From an uncultured bacterium (GTDB lineage Bacteria; Hydrogenedentota; Hydrogenedentia; Hydrogenedentales; CAILVY01), in contig CALEDJ010000045.1 of assembly GCA_937951485.1 (NCBI GenBank), positions 1 through 64,000 on the forward strand: 64,000 nt of DNA, read 5' to 3'. The position numbers were made by a program, and so were the translations under genes. Positions 44,836 to 54,464 of the stretch are shown piece by piece. Positions within the stretch are counted from its first letter, which is position 1. Each line of letters starts with the position of its first letter. Under the pieces are notes generated by a model. It was not told the DNA's origin, did not search any database, and saw only the letters and a program-made list of their open reading frames with translations.

Positions 44836-45003
44836 AAGCCGGACAGCATCAAGCGCTCCATGCAATCCACGGGGCGCTTGTGCTATGCTCAAGTTCCACA
44901 TCGGAAACGTTTTCCGCCGTGGTCCGTTTTTGCCTTGAGGTGCTCACATGCTGAAATCCCAGGGAAAGATGCCTTGGTTCCTATGTGGAGAAATAGAGTT
45001 TCC

Positions 45004-45903
45004 ATGTTATTGAGAACAATTATCTGTATCTGCGCCGGCGCGTTATTTGCCGCTTTTCTCGGGGGCTGTGGCGGCCCCCAGCAGGTTCCCCAACCCGATT
45101 CGGCCTTGCCGGCGCCTGAAAGCGAAACCACCCTCGAGGAGTTGATGCTGGCCTGGAACGAACTGGCCAAAGCGGATTTCATGGAGTTGGATGTCTCGCG
45201 CGCGATGATGCTGGTGGAGCGCATGGTGGCATTGGGACCGGACGGTCTGGCGGCGTTGTTGGATTTGCTTGGCGAAGAAACGACGCCGCCGGTGGCGAAG
45301 GTGCTGGTGGTTATGAGCATCACGCCGTTCATCCAGTTGGAGCATGGCCCCAGGTTGATGGAATTGACGCAATCGGACCGCGAGACCACGACCCGCACCT
45401 GCGCCACACATCTGTTGGGGTTTGTCAACACACCGGAAGTAGAGGCGCGCCTGCGGGAACTTTCTCAAGACCCGGAACGCCGGGTGCGCGTGGAGGCGCT
45501 GCTGGTGCGTATGATGTGGGGAGACCAGGCGGCCCTCGCGAAGGCGCGCGACGTGTGGCGCGATCCGGAAACGAATGAGCGCGAGCGGACGCAATTGCTG
45601 CTTGTGATTCCCGAAGCGGAGGCCGCGCAATTCGTGGACCTCTACACCGAGGCATTGTCCCACCCTGATCTGGAACCGGTCTCGTTGGAGCGCGCTGTGT
45701 CGGTGCTGGGCCGCGCAGGGGCACTCTCGGCCGTGCCGGCGCTGCGCGCATGCGCAGCGTCAGAGACGGCGGACCCGAATCTGCGCACTCTGGCGAACAG
45801 CGCGGCCGAGGCCATCGTTGCACGCGCACGGGCCGAAAAAAAGGGAAATACGCCGGGGCCGCGCGACGGGGACCCGCCTGCGGGCGCTCCGGAAATGCCG
45901 TAA
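45004..45903 (+). CDS. HEAT-repeat lipoprotein
   Basis: 299 aa. Signal peptide with lipobox LGGC (Cys at residue ~22), then helical repeats of HEAT type: LGPDGLAALLDLLGEETTPPVAKVLVV, STPEVEARLRELSQDPERRVRVEALLV, and AGALSAVPALRACAAS. Probably an envelope scaffold. An ATG at 44983 is an alternative start. Confidence 0.7.
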   Translation: MLLRTIICICAGALFAAFLGGCGGPQQVPQPDSALPAPESETTLEELMLAWNELAKADFMELDVSRAMMLVERMVALGPDGLAALLDLLGEETTPPVAKVLVVMSITPFIQLEHGPRLMELTQSDRETTTRTCATHLLGFVNTPEVEARLRELSQDPERRVRVEALLVRMMWGDQAALAKARDVWRDPETNERERTQLLLVIPEAEAAQFVDLYTEALSHPDLEPVSLERAVSVLGRAGALSAVPALRACAASETADPNLRTLANSAAEAIVARARAEKKGNTPGPRDGDPPAGAPEMP

Positions 45904-45931
45904 GGCGCATAGGCAGATAAGGAGCGAAGCC

Positions 45932-46309
45932 GTGTTGTTTCGCAAGCGTCGGAAAAGCGGCAACCCGCCGCAGCAAGAGCGGCGCGCCGAAGGCGGGAAC
46001 GCCCTTCGCTATTATACTGTGGAATATGATCAGATGATGAAGGGCGTTGATGTGATGCGACATGGTCGCAAGGTGCGACAGTTCGCCGTGATGGTCGGCG
46101 GGAATGTGCGGGTGGTGACCAGCGGGGATACGGTGGACTTGGAAACCTATCAGGCCCTGGTGGCGGCGGGCGCCGTGCCGTCGCTGCCGACTCCAGAGGC
46201 CGTAAGCAGTGCCGGGCAAACCCCGATCATCGCGGCGGCGGACGACGTCTCTCCGGAATCCACCCTTCCCGAAACAGCGCCGCCGCACCCGACCGCGCCG
46301 GAGGAGTAG
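45932..46309 (+). CDS. Small protein of unknown function
   Basis: 125 aa from GTG at 45932, preceded by AAGGAG. A Lys/Arg-rich start, then a compact beta-rich part (ALRYYTVEYDQMM, VRQFAVMVGGNVRVVTSGDTVDLETYQALVAAGAV), then a Pro/Ala/Thr-rich disordered end. It lies 28 bp after the lipoprotein gene and 3 bp before the glycosyltransferase. Confidence 0.65.
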   Translation: MLFRKRRKSGNPPQQERRAEGGNALRYYTVEYDQMMKGVDVMRHGRKVRQFAVMVGGNVRVVTSGDTVDLETYQALVAAGAVPSLPTPEAVSSAGQTPIIAAADDVSPESTLPETAPPHPTAPEE

Positions 46310-46312
46310 CCG

Positions 46313-47572
46313 GTGGGCGAATCGCTTTCCTGCGAAACCCCGCCCATCAGGATTTCCGCGGCCATGATCGTGCGCGACGAAGCCGCCCATCTCCCCGAAT
46401 GCCTTGCCGATCTGGCGGGCCTGGCCGATGAAATCTGCGTCGTGGACACAGGGTCGGCGGACAACACCGTTGACATTGCGCGTGCCTTCGGCTGCCGCCT
46501 GGCCTTTTTCCCCTGGCGCGATGATTTCGCCGCCGCGCGCAACGAGTCCCTGCGCCTCTGCCGGGGGGAGTGGGTTTTCGTGATTGACGCGGATGAGCGC
46601 ATTGCGGCGGCGGACCGGCCGCGGCTGCGCGCATTGACCGACGCCGGCCCGCGCTGTTGCTATCGCTTTATCACGCGCAATTACACAAACGAGGCGCACC
46701 TCAGCGATTTCACGCCATGCGCTCCGGGCGACCCTTTCGCGTGCGGCTTCGCCGGATGGCACCCCAGCGGCAAGGTGCGCCTCTTTCCCAACCATGTGGG
46801 CGCGCGCTTTGAGGGCAGGGTGCACGAATTGGTTAACCGGTCACTGGAATCTCAGGGCATCGCCGTCGTGGACAGCGCCATCCCTGTGCATCACTATCCG
46901 CTCGCGCGGCCCGCGGAAACGGTCCGCCGCAAACGGGAGCATTACCTGCGCCTGGGTATTGAAAAGCGCCGCGAACGTCCCGATGACCCGCACGCCGCCG
47001 CCGAACTCGGTGCGCAATACATGGAACTGGGCGATTACGCGGCGGCCGCGGCCGCCTATCGCGACGCGGTGCGCCTCGATGCAGCGGCCGTTGAAAAATC
47101 CGGCGGCGCGCCGAACCCGGCATGGCTTCGGGAACTGGGCGGGGCGTTGCACTTGGCAGGCCGATCGGAAGAGGCGGCCCAAGCGTTGCGCATCGCCCTG
47201 AAATTAGCCCCGGAATCGCCGGGGGGCTGGCGCAACCTCGGCGTTGTGCAGGCTGCGCGTAACGCCTGGTCTGAGGCCCGTGACTGCTTCGCCCGCGCTG
47301 CCGCGCTCGCCCCGCACGACAGCGAGATACGGCGCCACCACGCCGTGGCCCTGGCGCGCACCGGGGAGATGGACGCGGCGGCGGCGGAAGCGCGCGCCGC
47401 CCTTCACTGCAATCCCCTGTCCGCACCCGCTGCGGAGTTTTTTGTTGACATCATGACGCAGACGGGGCGGCGCGAAGAGGCCTGCAATTTTCTGGAGACC
47501 TGGGCCGCCGATGTCCCGCATACCGATGCCCTGACCGCCGCCCTCAAGCGCCTTCGCGGCGATTGCGCCTAA
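46313..47572 (+). CDS. GT2-type glycosyltransferase with TPR domain
   Basis: 419 aa. GT-A domain of the SunS-like group: SAAMIVRDEAAHLPECLADLAGLADEICVVDTGSAD and FVIDADERI (DxD site). From ~220 TPR-type repeats follow. GTG start after GGAGGAG. The next gene is flagellin, so it may glycosylate flagellin or another surface protein; no experiment-like proof in sequence. Confidence 0.82.
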   Translation: MGESLSCETPPIRISAAMIVRDEAAHLPECLADLAGLADEICVVDTGSADNTVDIARAFGCRLAFFPWRDDFAAARNESLRLCRGEWVFVIDADERIAAADRPRLRALTDAGPRCCYRFITRNYTNEAHLSDFTPCAPGDPFACGFAGWHPSGKVRLFPNHVGARFEGRVHELVNRSLESQGIAVVDSAIPVHHYPLARPAETVRRKREHYLRLGIEKRRERPDDPHAAAELGAQYMELGDYAAAAAAYRDAVRLDAAAVEKSGGAPNPAWLRELGGALHLAGRSEEAAQALRIALKLAPESPGGWRNLGVVQAARNAWSEARDCFARAAALAPHDSEIRRHHAVALARTGEMDAAAAEARAALHCNPLSAPAAEFFVDIMTQTGRREEACNFLETWAADVPHTDALTAALKRLRGDCA

Positions 47573-47596
47573 AGAATCCGAGCCGGCTGCCGATAG
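47570..47596 (+). promoter_or_regulatory. Sigma-28 (FliA) promoter of flagellin
   Basis: TAAA (47570-47573), N15, GCCGATAG (47589-47596); consensus TAAA-N15-GCCGATAA. It overlaps the stop codon of the glycosyltransferase gene and lies 87 bp before the flagellin ATG. Confidence 0.85.
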
Positions 47597-47683
47597 AAGA
47601 CGATGGAATTCGACGGCACGGAGGCCACGGATTCCCGCCAATGCAAGGACGCAACGGCACAGCGATTCACGGAGGAATAAGTC

Positions 47684-48502
47684 ATGGGTCTTCGGATCAA
47701 CACCAACGTTTCCGCAATCAACACCAGCCGCATTCTGCGCAAGAACACGCTCGACCTCAACAAAAGCCTGGAACGCCTCTCCAGCGGATTGCGCATCAAC
47801 CGGGCCGCCGATGACGCCGCCGGGCTGGCCATCGCCGAGGGCTTCCGCGCCGTGGTCCGAGGCGCCGTCGTGTCTCGGCGCAACGCCCAGGACGGCATCA
47901 GCCTGGTGCAGACCACGGAAGGCGCAATGATGGAGGCTTCCAACATCCTCCAGCGCATCCGTGAGTTGGCCGTCCAGGCGGCCAACGGCACCAACAGCGA
48001 CCTCAACCGCGCGGCGCTCAACGGCGAAGTGGCGCAATTGCTCAATCAGATTGATTCGGTTGCGCTCGATACCGAATTCAATGGCATCCGGGTGCTCAGT
48101 TCGGCGCAAACGGTCACGTTGCAAACCGGACCGAACCCCGGCCAGACCCTCGTCATCGCCGTTCAGGGCGCTAAAACCAATGACCTTGGCATCAACACCG
48201 TTGCCATCTCCACCATGGCCCTCGCCGTCTCGGCCATCAGCACCATTGACATGGCGCTTCAGAGCGTCGCCAGCCTTCGCAGCAACCTCGGCGCGGTACA
48301 GAACCGGCTCGAATTCACCATTAACACACTGGCGATTCAGGAGGAAAACTCTGCCGCCGCCGAAAGCGCCATCCGTGACGCCGACATCGCCATCGAAACC
48401 GTGGCTTTCACCCGCAACCAAATCCTTGTGAGTGCGGGTACCGCCGTGCTGGCGCAGGCCAATGTCATCCCGCAAAGCGCGTTGCAACTTCTCGGACGAT
48501 AA
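47684..48502 (+). CDS. fliC: Flagellin
   Basis: 272 aa, a short flagellin with only the conserved N- and C-terminal D0/D1 helices. N-terminus LRINTNVSAINTSRILRKNTLDLNKSLERLSSGLRINRAADDAAGLAIAE; C-terminus ESAIRDADIAIETVAFTRNQILVSAGTAVLAQANVIPQSALQLLGR. The middle variable domain is a short loop. GGAGGAA before ATG, own sigma-28 promoter, own terminator. Confidence 0.95.
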   Translation: MGLRINTNVSAINTSRILRKNTLDLNKSLERLSSGLRINRAADDAAGLAIAEGFRAVVRGAVVSRRNAQDGISLVQTTEGAMMEASNILQRIRELAVQAANGTNSDLNRAALNGEVAQLLNQIDSVALDTEFNGIRVLSSAQTVTLQTGPNPGQTLVIAVQGAKTNDLGINTVAISTMALAVSAISTIDMALQSVASLRSNLGAVQNRLEFTINTLAIQEENSAAAESAIRDADIAIETVAFTRNQILVSAGTAVLAQANVIPQSALQLLGR

Positions 48503-48580
48503 TCAGCGTACACAGGCGCGATCCGGAACACAGGCCGACCCCTCACGACTCGTCAACAGATCCCCCGGTTCGCGCAGTTA

Positions 48581-48620
48581 CCGGCCGCGGCGGCCCCGCC
48601 CGCCGCGACCGGCTCTTTTT
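48581..48620 (+). terminator. Rho-independent terminator after flagellin
   Basis: Stem ccggccgcggcgg/ccgccgcgaccgg (48581-48593, 48600-48612), one mismatch, followed by ctcttttt. Confidence 0.88.
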
Positions 48621-48722
48621 GCATCACCGTGATTGAGAGGGGCACCAAGCATGACTTCTGACATGTCATCCATGTTTCGCGGAAGTTGCACCATAGGCTT
48701 TGCGCGGGGGCTTCAATCATGT

Positions 48723-48810
48723 GGAGTGCACCGTGTGTCCGGCGCTCTGGCTGTGTTGTTCAAGCCAGTCTCCGCCATCCAGTCAAAGCGCCGAACACAC
48801 GGCGCGCTCC
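48723..48810. repeat. 88-bp inverted repeat
   Basis: 24-bp arms (48723-48746, 48787-48810) match at 21 positions around caccgtgtgtccggcgct. The inside holds a second small hairpin, ctggct/agccag. Possible structured RNA or REP-like element. Confidence 0.8.
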
Positions 48811-48952
48811 ATGCCCGTGCTGATCTTTGCGGGGATCATATTCAGCGCACATGAGCAGCGCGTTCATCGTGAGTCTGTACCTTGGTCAGGGTTATATGGA
48901 GTGATTGCTTCAGTCGGCTGAAATGTTCCGCAAAAGAAAAAGCCGGGTGACA

Positions 48953-49050
48953 AGGCATTTTCGAAATGGGCGTTTCGGGCCCCGGTTCGATCAAACACCC
49001 CGGATATTTCATGTCCTCAAGCGCGGAAACAGTCCATTTCGCTAATGCCT
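48953..49050 (+). mobile_element. ~100-bp MITE-like element, copy 3
   Basis: 98 bp bounded by aggcattttcgaaatgggc and its near complement; aligns with copies 1 and 2. It ends 12 bp from the stop of the sigma-54 activator gene. Confidence 0.82.
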
Positions 49051-49062
49051 CGGTGGGGGACC

Positions 49063-50910
49063 TTATCCGGATTTTTCGTCGCTGATACCGTATTCGGCGA
49101 CCTTGCGATAGAGCGTGCTGCGGCCGATCTTGAGCAGGTCCGCCGCGGCGGACATGTTTCCTCCGCAAATCTGGATCGCCTGGAGGATGTGCCGCTTTTC
49201 CATTTCTTCCATGCTGGGCAGGGGCGCCTGTTCCGCTTCCGGCCCCGCGCCGATGACCAGGTCTTCGGGGCGGATGCGCGGCCCGCGCGCCACGACGACG
49301 GCGCGCTCGATGACGTTGCGCAGTTCCCGCACGTTGCCCGGCCAGGCGTGTTCCTGGATCACTTTCATTGCCGCCGGGTCGAAGCCCTCGACGGCGCTGC
49401 GGAAACGCGCCCGCGCCAGTCCCAGGAAATGTTCCGCAAGCATGGGGATGTCGGCGCGGCGCTCGCGCAGGGGCGGGATGTGGATTTCAAAGGCGTTGAG
49501 CCGGTGGTACAGGTCGCGGCGGAAGCGTCCTGCGGCGACTTCTGAGCCGAGTTGCTTGTTTGTGGCGGAAATCACCCGCACGTTGACGTGGATGTCGGTG
49601 CGGCCGCCGAGACGCCGGAAGGTGCCCGTCTCGATGGCGCGCAGGAGCCGCGCCTGATTGTGCAGGCTGAGGTCGCCCACCTCATCCAGGAACAACGTGC
49701 CTCCATCGCTGTCCTCGAAGAGCCCCACCTTGTCGGCGTGCGCGCCGGTGTAGGCGCCTTTTTCATGGCCGAAGAGTTCGCTCTCGAACAACTCGTCGGG
49801 GATCGCCGCGCAGTTCACGATCGTCAGCGATCGGTCGGCGCGGTCCGAGAGTTCGTGAATCATCCGCGCAACCAGTTCCTTGCCCGTGCCGGTTTCACCC
49901 ATGATCAGCACGTTCAAGTCGGACCGTGCGCAGTTCCGGGCCGCCGCACGCACCCGGCTGATGGCGCGGCCGGTCCCGATGATCGGCCCGGCGTTGGGCG
50001 CACCCGCGATCAGGCGCAGGTTCTCGCGCTCCAACTGTTCGAGACGTTCCGCCGCTTTCAGGTAGGGGGCCGCCGTGTGGGCGATGGCGAGCAGCGCCTC
50101 CAGGTCGCTTTCGTCGTAGATGCGTTTGGGCGTGTCCGCCTGCAGCACAATGGCGCCGACCGGCTCTGTGCCCAGCGCAATCGGGGCCACCATGCTCGTC
50201 CGGATGCCGGTCTGGCCTTCGCGCACCCACCGCTCCGGCAGGAGGATGCCCTTCGGTTCTTGAATCGCGCGGCGCACGATTTCCTGCAGGCTGCGATTGG
50301 CGGAAAACGCCGGGCCTTCCTCCGGCGGATATAACGAAAACCCTTCGTCGGCGCCATGCATCAGCACCATCCAGCGCAGTTCCGGGTTGAAGCGGGCTTC
50401 AATACGGTCCATGACAATCGCGATCAATTTCCCCGTGGTTCCCGCCTGGCTCAACGCGCGGCCCAGGTTAAACAAATCCGCCAGGTCTTCCGCCGTGCGC
50501 GGTCGCCCCCGCGCGAACAGGCTCTCGCCGTCCTCCGCAAGAAACGTCGGCTCGCCTATCCGCAGGGAATGCGTCGCCTCCTGTTTCTCCACAGCCCCGG
50601 CGGTCTCCCGCTCCGTCTCGCGCAATTCCGTCACAAAAAAGATCAATCCCCCCACTGCAATCTCATCGCCCGTTTTCAGTCGCGCCTGCTTCACCGGCTC
50701 CGCATTCACAAACGTCGCATTGCTGCTGCCGAGGTCCGTCACCTGCGGCGCGCCATTGACCAACGCAATCTCGCAATGCCGGCGCGACACAATCGGATCG
50801 CTGACGGGGATGTCGCACGTGATGTCGCGCCCCAGCACCAGCGGTGTTTCACTTATCCCCCAGGAAATCCCCTTGTACGCCCCTGTCCGCCCCGTCAGTT
50901 GATAGGCCAT
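49063..50910 (-). CDS. Sigma-54-dependent activator with FHA and GAF domains
   Basis: 615 aa. FHA domain 1-95 (GRDITCDIPVSDPIVSRRHCEI); GAF domain ~140-300; AAA+ domain ~310-540 with Walker A GETGTGKE, the sigma-54 loop as GAYTGA instead of GAFTGA, Walker B GGTLFLDEVGD; Fis-type HTH at the end (NMSAAADLLKIGRSTLYRKV). Phosphothreonine and small-molecule or redox signals may control it. It lies opposite flagellin, but no sigma-54 promoter was found here. Confidence 0.92.
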   Translation of the reverse strand: MAYQLTGRTGAYKGISWGISETPLVLGRDITCDIPVSDPIVSRRHCEIALVNGAPQVTDLGSSNATFVNAEPVKQARLKTGDEIAVGGLIFFVTELRETERETAGAVEKQEATHSLRIGEPTFLAEDGESLFARGRPRTAEDLADLFNLGRALSQAGTTGKLIAIVMDRIEARFNPELRWMVLMHGADEGFSLYPPEEGPAFSANRSLQEIVRRAIQEPKGILLPERWVREGQTGIRTSMVAPIALGTEPVGAIVLQADTPKRIYDESDLEALLAIAHTAAPYLKAAERLEQLERENLRLIAGAPNAGPIIGTGRAISRVRAAARNCARSDLNVLIMGETGTGKELVARMIHELSDRADRSLTIVNCAAIPDELFESELFGHEKGAYTGAHADKVGLFEDSDGGTLFLDEVGDLSLHNQARLLRAIETGTFRRLGGRTDIHVNVRVISATNKQLGSEVAAGRFRRDLYHRLNAFEIHIPPLRERRADIPMLAEHFLGLARARFRSAVEGFDPAAMKVIQEHAWPGNVRELRNVIERAVVVARGPRIRPEDLVIGAGPEAEQAPLPSMEEMEKRHILQAIQICGGNMSAAADLLKIGRSTLYRKVAEYGISDEKSG

Positions 50911-51073
50911 GTGCCACCCGTGTCTTTACTCTCCACATTCATAATCGCAGGTTCAGGATTTTGCAATGATGCCCGCAAAAACCGCTCGTCATGCCCGTAT
51001 GGTATCGAAACCCCGCACAAAAGGGCAACGCGCACGGCCTCCTGACGCGAAAACCGGCGCCAATCGCAACCGG

Positions 51074-52099
51074 TCAGGGCAGGCGGATACGGGCGAGGTA
51101 GATGCTGGTCTTGCCTTCGTGGGAGGAGTAATAACTGAACCACAGAAGTCCGTCGTGCCAGACAAGGCCGGGATAACTGCAATCGCCGCCGCTGGGCAAG
51201 GTCAGCACGGGTTCGTAAGTGGTGCGGGTCATGCGCGCCAGCACGGTCCTTGCGCCGCCGGGATACTCGCGACTGCCCGCCCAGAACGCGCCGTCGGGCA
51301 GCACGATGAAATTGGGCCCGCCCAGCCGGTGCTGTGTCGGATGCCAGGTCCATTGCGTGTAGGGAGGCCGGCTTGCGCCGATCCAGCCGCAGCAATCGCC
51401 GCCTTCGCGGCGCACGAGCGCGATCATCTCGTCGTCCAGGAAGCGCAGCGTGGTTTCGTTGGGCCGGTCCGGAACGTCCAGCGTGGCGACGGCTTCATAG
51501 GCGACGCCGTCTTCGCTTTGGAAGAGGCGGATGCGCCAGTCCTTGCGGTCTTCCGATTCCGGGATGCTGTAGGAAACGCCGTAGGCGCGGCCCTTGTGCC
51601 AGGTGACCCGCCAGAGCCACTCGCCCTCCCCCAAGACCCGCTGCGGCGGCGTCCACGCGCGCCCGTCTTTAGAAAACGTCACGCGGGGTTGTCGTCCCAG
51701 GAGTGTTTTCCCCTCGTACACCGACCCGCCTGCGACGATCATCAGGCGGCCGTCCGGCGTGATGGACAGTTTCGGGTCGCGCAGATCAACGCCGGTCTCC
51801 GCGATCAGCGCCGCCGAATCCCACCCATCGCCGTCATCGGAAACGAGCACGCGGATTTGGCCGTCCCCGCCTACATGGTCTTCCGCCTCGCGGAAGACGC
51901 AATACCAGCAGTCCTGGAAGCGGATTAAGTCGGTGAAGGCGTTGTGCGGCCCCGTGTCCCAAATCTTGGCCAACGAGACGATTTCCGGTGCAGTCGTCGA
52001 AGTTTGCTCCGCCGCGCCGCGCCAAGGCGCCTGTATCCCCATCAGAATCAATAGAGTTATCATAGCGCGTCCCGTAACCCCATAAGCGTGGAAGTTCAT
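51074..52099 (-). CDS. Secreted sialidase-like beta-propeller protein
   Basis: 341 aa with a signal peptide (ITLLILMGIQAPWRGAAE). Asp-box motifs SDDGDGW and SKDGRAW and propeller-like blades with R in DLRDPKLSITPDGRL suggest a sialidase/neuraminidase-type glycoside hydrolase or binder. Catalytic residues are not certain. AAAGGAAAAAGG precedes ATG. Confidence 0.72.
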   Translation of the reverse strand: MNFHAYGVTGRAMITLLILMGIQAPWRGAAEQTSTTAPEIVSLAKIWDTGPHNAFTDLIRFQDCWYCVFREAEDHVGGDGQIRVLVSDDGDGWDSAALIAETGVDLRDPKLSITPDGRLMIVAGGSVYEGKTLLGRQPRVTFSKDGRAWTPPQRVLGEGEWLWRVTWHKGRAYGVSYSIPESEDRKDWRIRLFQSEDGVAYEAVATLDVPDRPNETTLRFLDDEMIALVRREGGDCCGWIGASRPPYTQWTWHPTQHRLGGPNFIVLPDGAFWAGSREYPGGARTVLARMTRTTYEPVLTLPSGGDCSYPGLVWHDGLLWFSYYSSHEGKTSIYLARIRLP

Positions 52100-52317
52100 C
52101 CTTTTTCCTTTCTTTCTCCCCGCGCTTGCTCCGTCAGATGCGCCCGCGGCCGCACGAATTCGAATACTGCTCTATTTTTATTATAGCGAATCCGCTACAC
52201 GTTCCCATTGCCTGCGCTGGCGGCGCTGTGTCATACTCCCGTGGTAAGGAAGCGACGGCGGACCGGGGATGCCATGGGACATCCCGGCGGACTGCGGCGA
52301 CGTGGGAGCGGCAAGAC

Positions 52318-53340
52318 ATGATTCTGGTGACGGGCGGCGCGGGATATATCGGCGCGGTGACCGTGCGCGAACTGTTGGATAAGGGCTTCGCGGTGCGGGT
52401 GCTGGACAAGTTTCTCTACGGTGATGCGCCATTGGACGACGTCCGCACCCGGATTGACTGCATCTCCGGCGACCTGTGCCGCCTTGACGAAGCGGTGCTC
52501 GACGGCGTGGATGTGGTGATCCATCTCGGGGGGTTGAGCAACGACCCCACGGCGGAGTTCAACCCGGAGGCCAATCGCCGCTTGAACACCGACGCAACAC
52601 GCACCCTCGCGGAGGCATGCAAGCGCAGGGGCATCAAGCGGTTCATTTTTTCCTCCAGTTGCGCGGTCTATGACCGGGGCATGATGGCGGAGGATGTGAT
52701 TCAGGACGAGGACGCCGCGGTCGAGCCGCGCGCCGCCTACGCTACCAGCAAACACGCCGCGGAGCGCGCGCTTCTCGCGCTGACGGACAAGGATTTCCAG
52801 CCCACCATTTTCCGGCAGGGAACGGTCTATGGGTGGAGTCCGCGCATGAGATACGATCTCGTGGTGAATACGTTTGTGCGGTGCGCGTTTGAGTCGGGGC
52901 GGCTCACGGTGCATTGCGGCGGCGAGATGTGGCGCCCGCTGGTGGACGTGACCGACGTGGCGAAATGCTATCTCGCCTGCATTCAGGCGGACCTCAAGGA
53001 TGTCGGCGGCCAGATTTTCAACCTCGCTTACAAGAATTTCCGCATCCTTGAACTGGCGCATTGGGTCAAGAAGGCGCTCGATGGCATCGTGCCGGTGGAA
53101 ATCGAAGTCGAATACGGCAGCAACACAGCCCGTGACTACCGCGTCAGCACAAAAAAACTGGAGCGGGTCCTTGGATTCCGGCCCCGCGTCTCCGTGGAGG
53201 AATCCGCAAGGCACATGGCGCGGAAAATCCAGGCGGGCATTCACGCGGATTTCCACAATCCGCGCTACTATAACATCCAATGGCTGGAATTGCTCGTGGA
53301 AATCGAGCAGCACCTGAAGCGGCTGGGAAGCATATTCTGA
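52318..53340 (+). CDS. NAD-dependent sugar epimerase/dehydratase
   Basis: 340-aa extended SDR. MILVTGGAGYIG cofactor motif, HLGGLSNDP, Ser in SSSCAVYDRG, and YATSKHAAE catalytic YxxxK. Probably a nucleotide-sugar epimerase. Its stop overlaps the next start (TGATG). Confidence 0.88.
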   Translation: MILVTGGAGYIGAVTVRELLDKGFAVRVLDKFLYGDAPLDDVRTRIDCISGDLCRLDEAVLDGVDVVIHLGGLSNDPTAEFNPEANRRLNTDATRTLAEACKRRGIKRFIFSSSCAVYDRGMMAEDVIQDEDAAVEPRAAYATSKHAAERALLALTDKDFQPTIFRQGTVYGWSPRMRYDLVVNTFVRCAFESGRLTVHCGGEMWRPLVDVTDVAKCYLACIQADLKDVGGQIFNLAYKNFRILELAHWVKKALDGIVPVEIEVEYGSNTARDYRVSTKKLERVLGFRPRVSVEESARHMARKIQAGIHADFHNPRYYNIQWLELLVEIEQHLKRLGSIF

Positions 53341-54224
53341 TGCGCGTGCTGATTGTGGGGGCTTTGGGACAACTCGGAACGGATCTCTGCCGGGAATTCG
53401 CCGACACGGAACTGTTCACCGCTGATCTGGACGGGGGCGATCACCAATTGGACATCCGAAACTTCGCCCAGGTGCGCCGCCTAATCGTGGGCGCGGTCAA
53501 GCCCGAACTCGTCTTCAATTGCGCCGCAGCGCATAACGTGCCGCGCTGCGAACGCGATCCGGGACTGGCCTTCGCGGTCAACGCCGCCGGCGCGCGCCAT
53601 CTCGCCGCGGCCTGCAAGCATGTGAAGGCGCGGCTGGTGCATGTCAGCACCGACTACGTCTTCGGCCGGGGCCACACGCATCCACTGCTCGAAACCGACA
53701 TGCCCGCCCCGCTGAACGTCTATGCCGCGAGCAAACTCGCCGGGGAACACCTGGTCGCCGCGGAATGCCCCGATCACGTCATCATCCGCACCGCCGCGCT
53801 CTACGGCACTGCGCCTTGCCGCGCCAAAGGCGGCCGCAATTTCGTCGAGATGATGCTCCATCTCGCCGCAACCCGCCCCGTAGTCAAGGTGGTCACCGAC
53901 GAAATCACCACGCCCACCTGTACCGCCGCGCTGGCGCGCCAGATGCGCCTGCTCGCGGAAAAAGGCGCGCCGGGGCTGTACCACGCCACATGCCAGGGCG
54001 CATGTTCCTGGTATGAATTCGCCCAGGCCATCTTCGCCGACACCGGCACGCAAATCCGCCTTGACCCGGTGTGCGCCGCCGAATTCCAGTCGCCTGTCAA
54101 GCGCCCGGAATACTCGGTTCTTGAAAACCGCCGCGCCCAGGAACAGAACCTGGACATCATGCCGCCATGGCGCGAAGCCCTCCGCGACTACCTCGCCGCG
54201 CGCGGCAAGGCGTCTGCCCCGTGA
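53340..54224 (+). CDS. rfbD: RmlD-like dTDP-4-dehydrorhamnose reductase
   Basis: 294 aa. MRVLIVGALGQLGTDL, DIRNFAQVRRLI, VHVSTDYVFGRG, YAASKLAGE and RTAALYG fit RmlD. Coupled to the preceding epimerase, so both likely build an activated sugar. The rest of a rhamnose operon is not here, so a related sugar is possible. Confidence 0.85.
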   Translation: MRVLIVGALGQLGTDLCREFADTELFTADLDGGDHQLDIRNFAQVRRLIVGAVKPELVFNCAAAHNVPRCERDPGLAFAVNAAGARHLAAACKHVKARLVHVSTDYVFGRGHTHPLLETDMPAPLNVYAASKLAGEHLVAAECPDHVIIRTAALYGTAPCRAKGGRNFVEMMLHLAATRPVVKVVTDEITTPTCTAALARQMRLLAEKGAPGLYHATCQGACSWYEFAQAIFADTGTQIRLDPVCAAEFQSPVKRPEYSVLENRRAQEQNLDIMPPWREALRDYLAARGKASAP

Positions 54225-54307
54225 CACCCTGCGCAGCGCACCGCCGCAGGCCCTGAATATTCAACGCAAAGGCGCAATGGGCTTCTGTTAGGGGAGCATC
54301 TTTTTGT

Positions 54308-54348
54308 ATGGTGGGTTCAATGATGCGGAGCGCCGCGCAACCCACCAT
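54308..54348. repeat. REP-like hairpin atggtgggtt
   Basis: Arms atggtgggtt and aacccaccat with an inner gcgg/ccgc. Typical of common bacterial REP sequences. In the gap between convergent rfbD and the NeuA-like gene; also gtccgac repeats at 54438-54456. Confidence 0.75.
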
Positions 54349-54464
54349 GTGTTGGGCTGTTTCAAACGAATTTGCATGTCTGATGATCGCTCGTGGTAAG
54401 TTTCGTTTCGCTGTGCGTGCCGTATAACCCGTTTGAGTGGTCCGACATGTCCGACAAGCGCCCT

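Noticed and set aside
43198-44901. 567-codon ORF on the - strand
   Set aside because: Antisense to the ceramidase-like gene, which has clear motifs.
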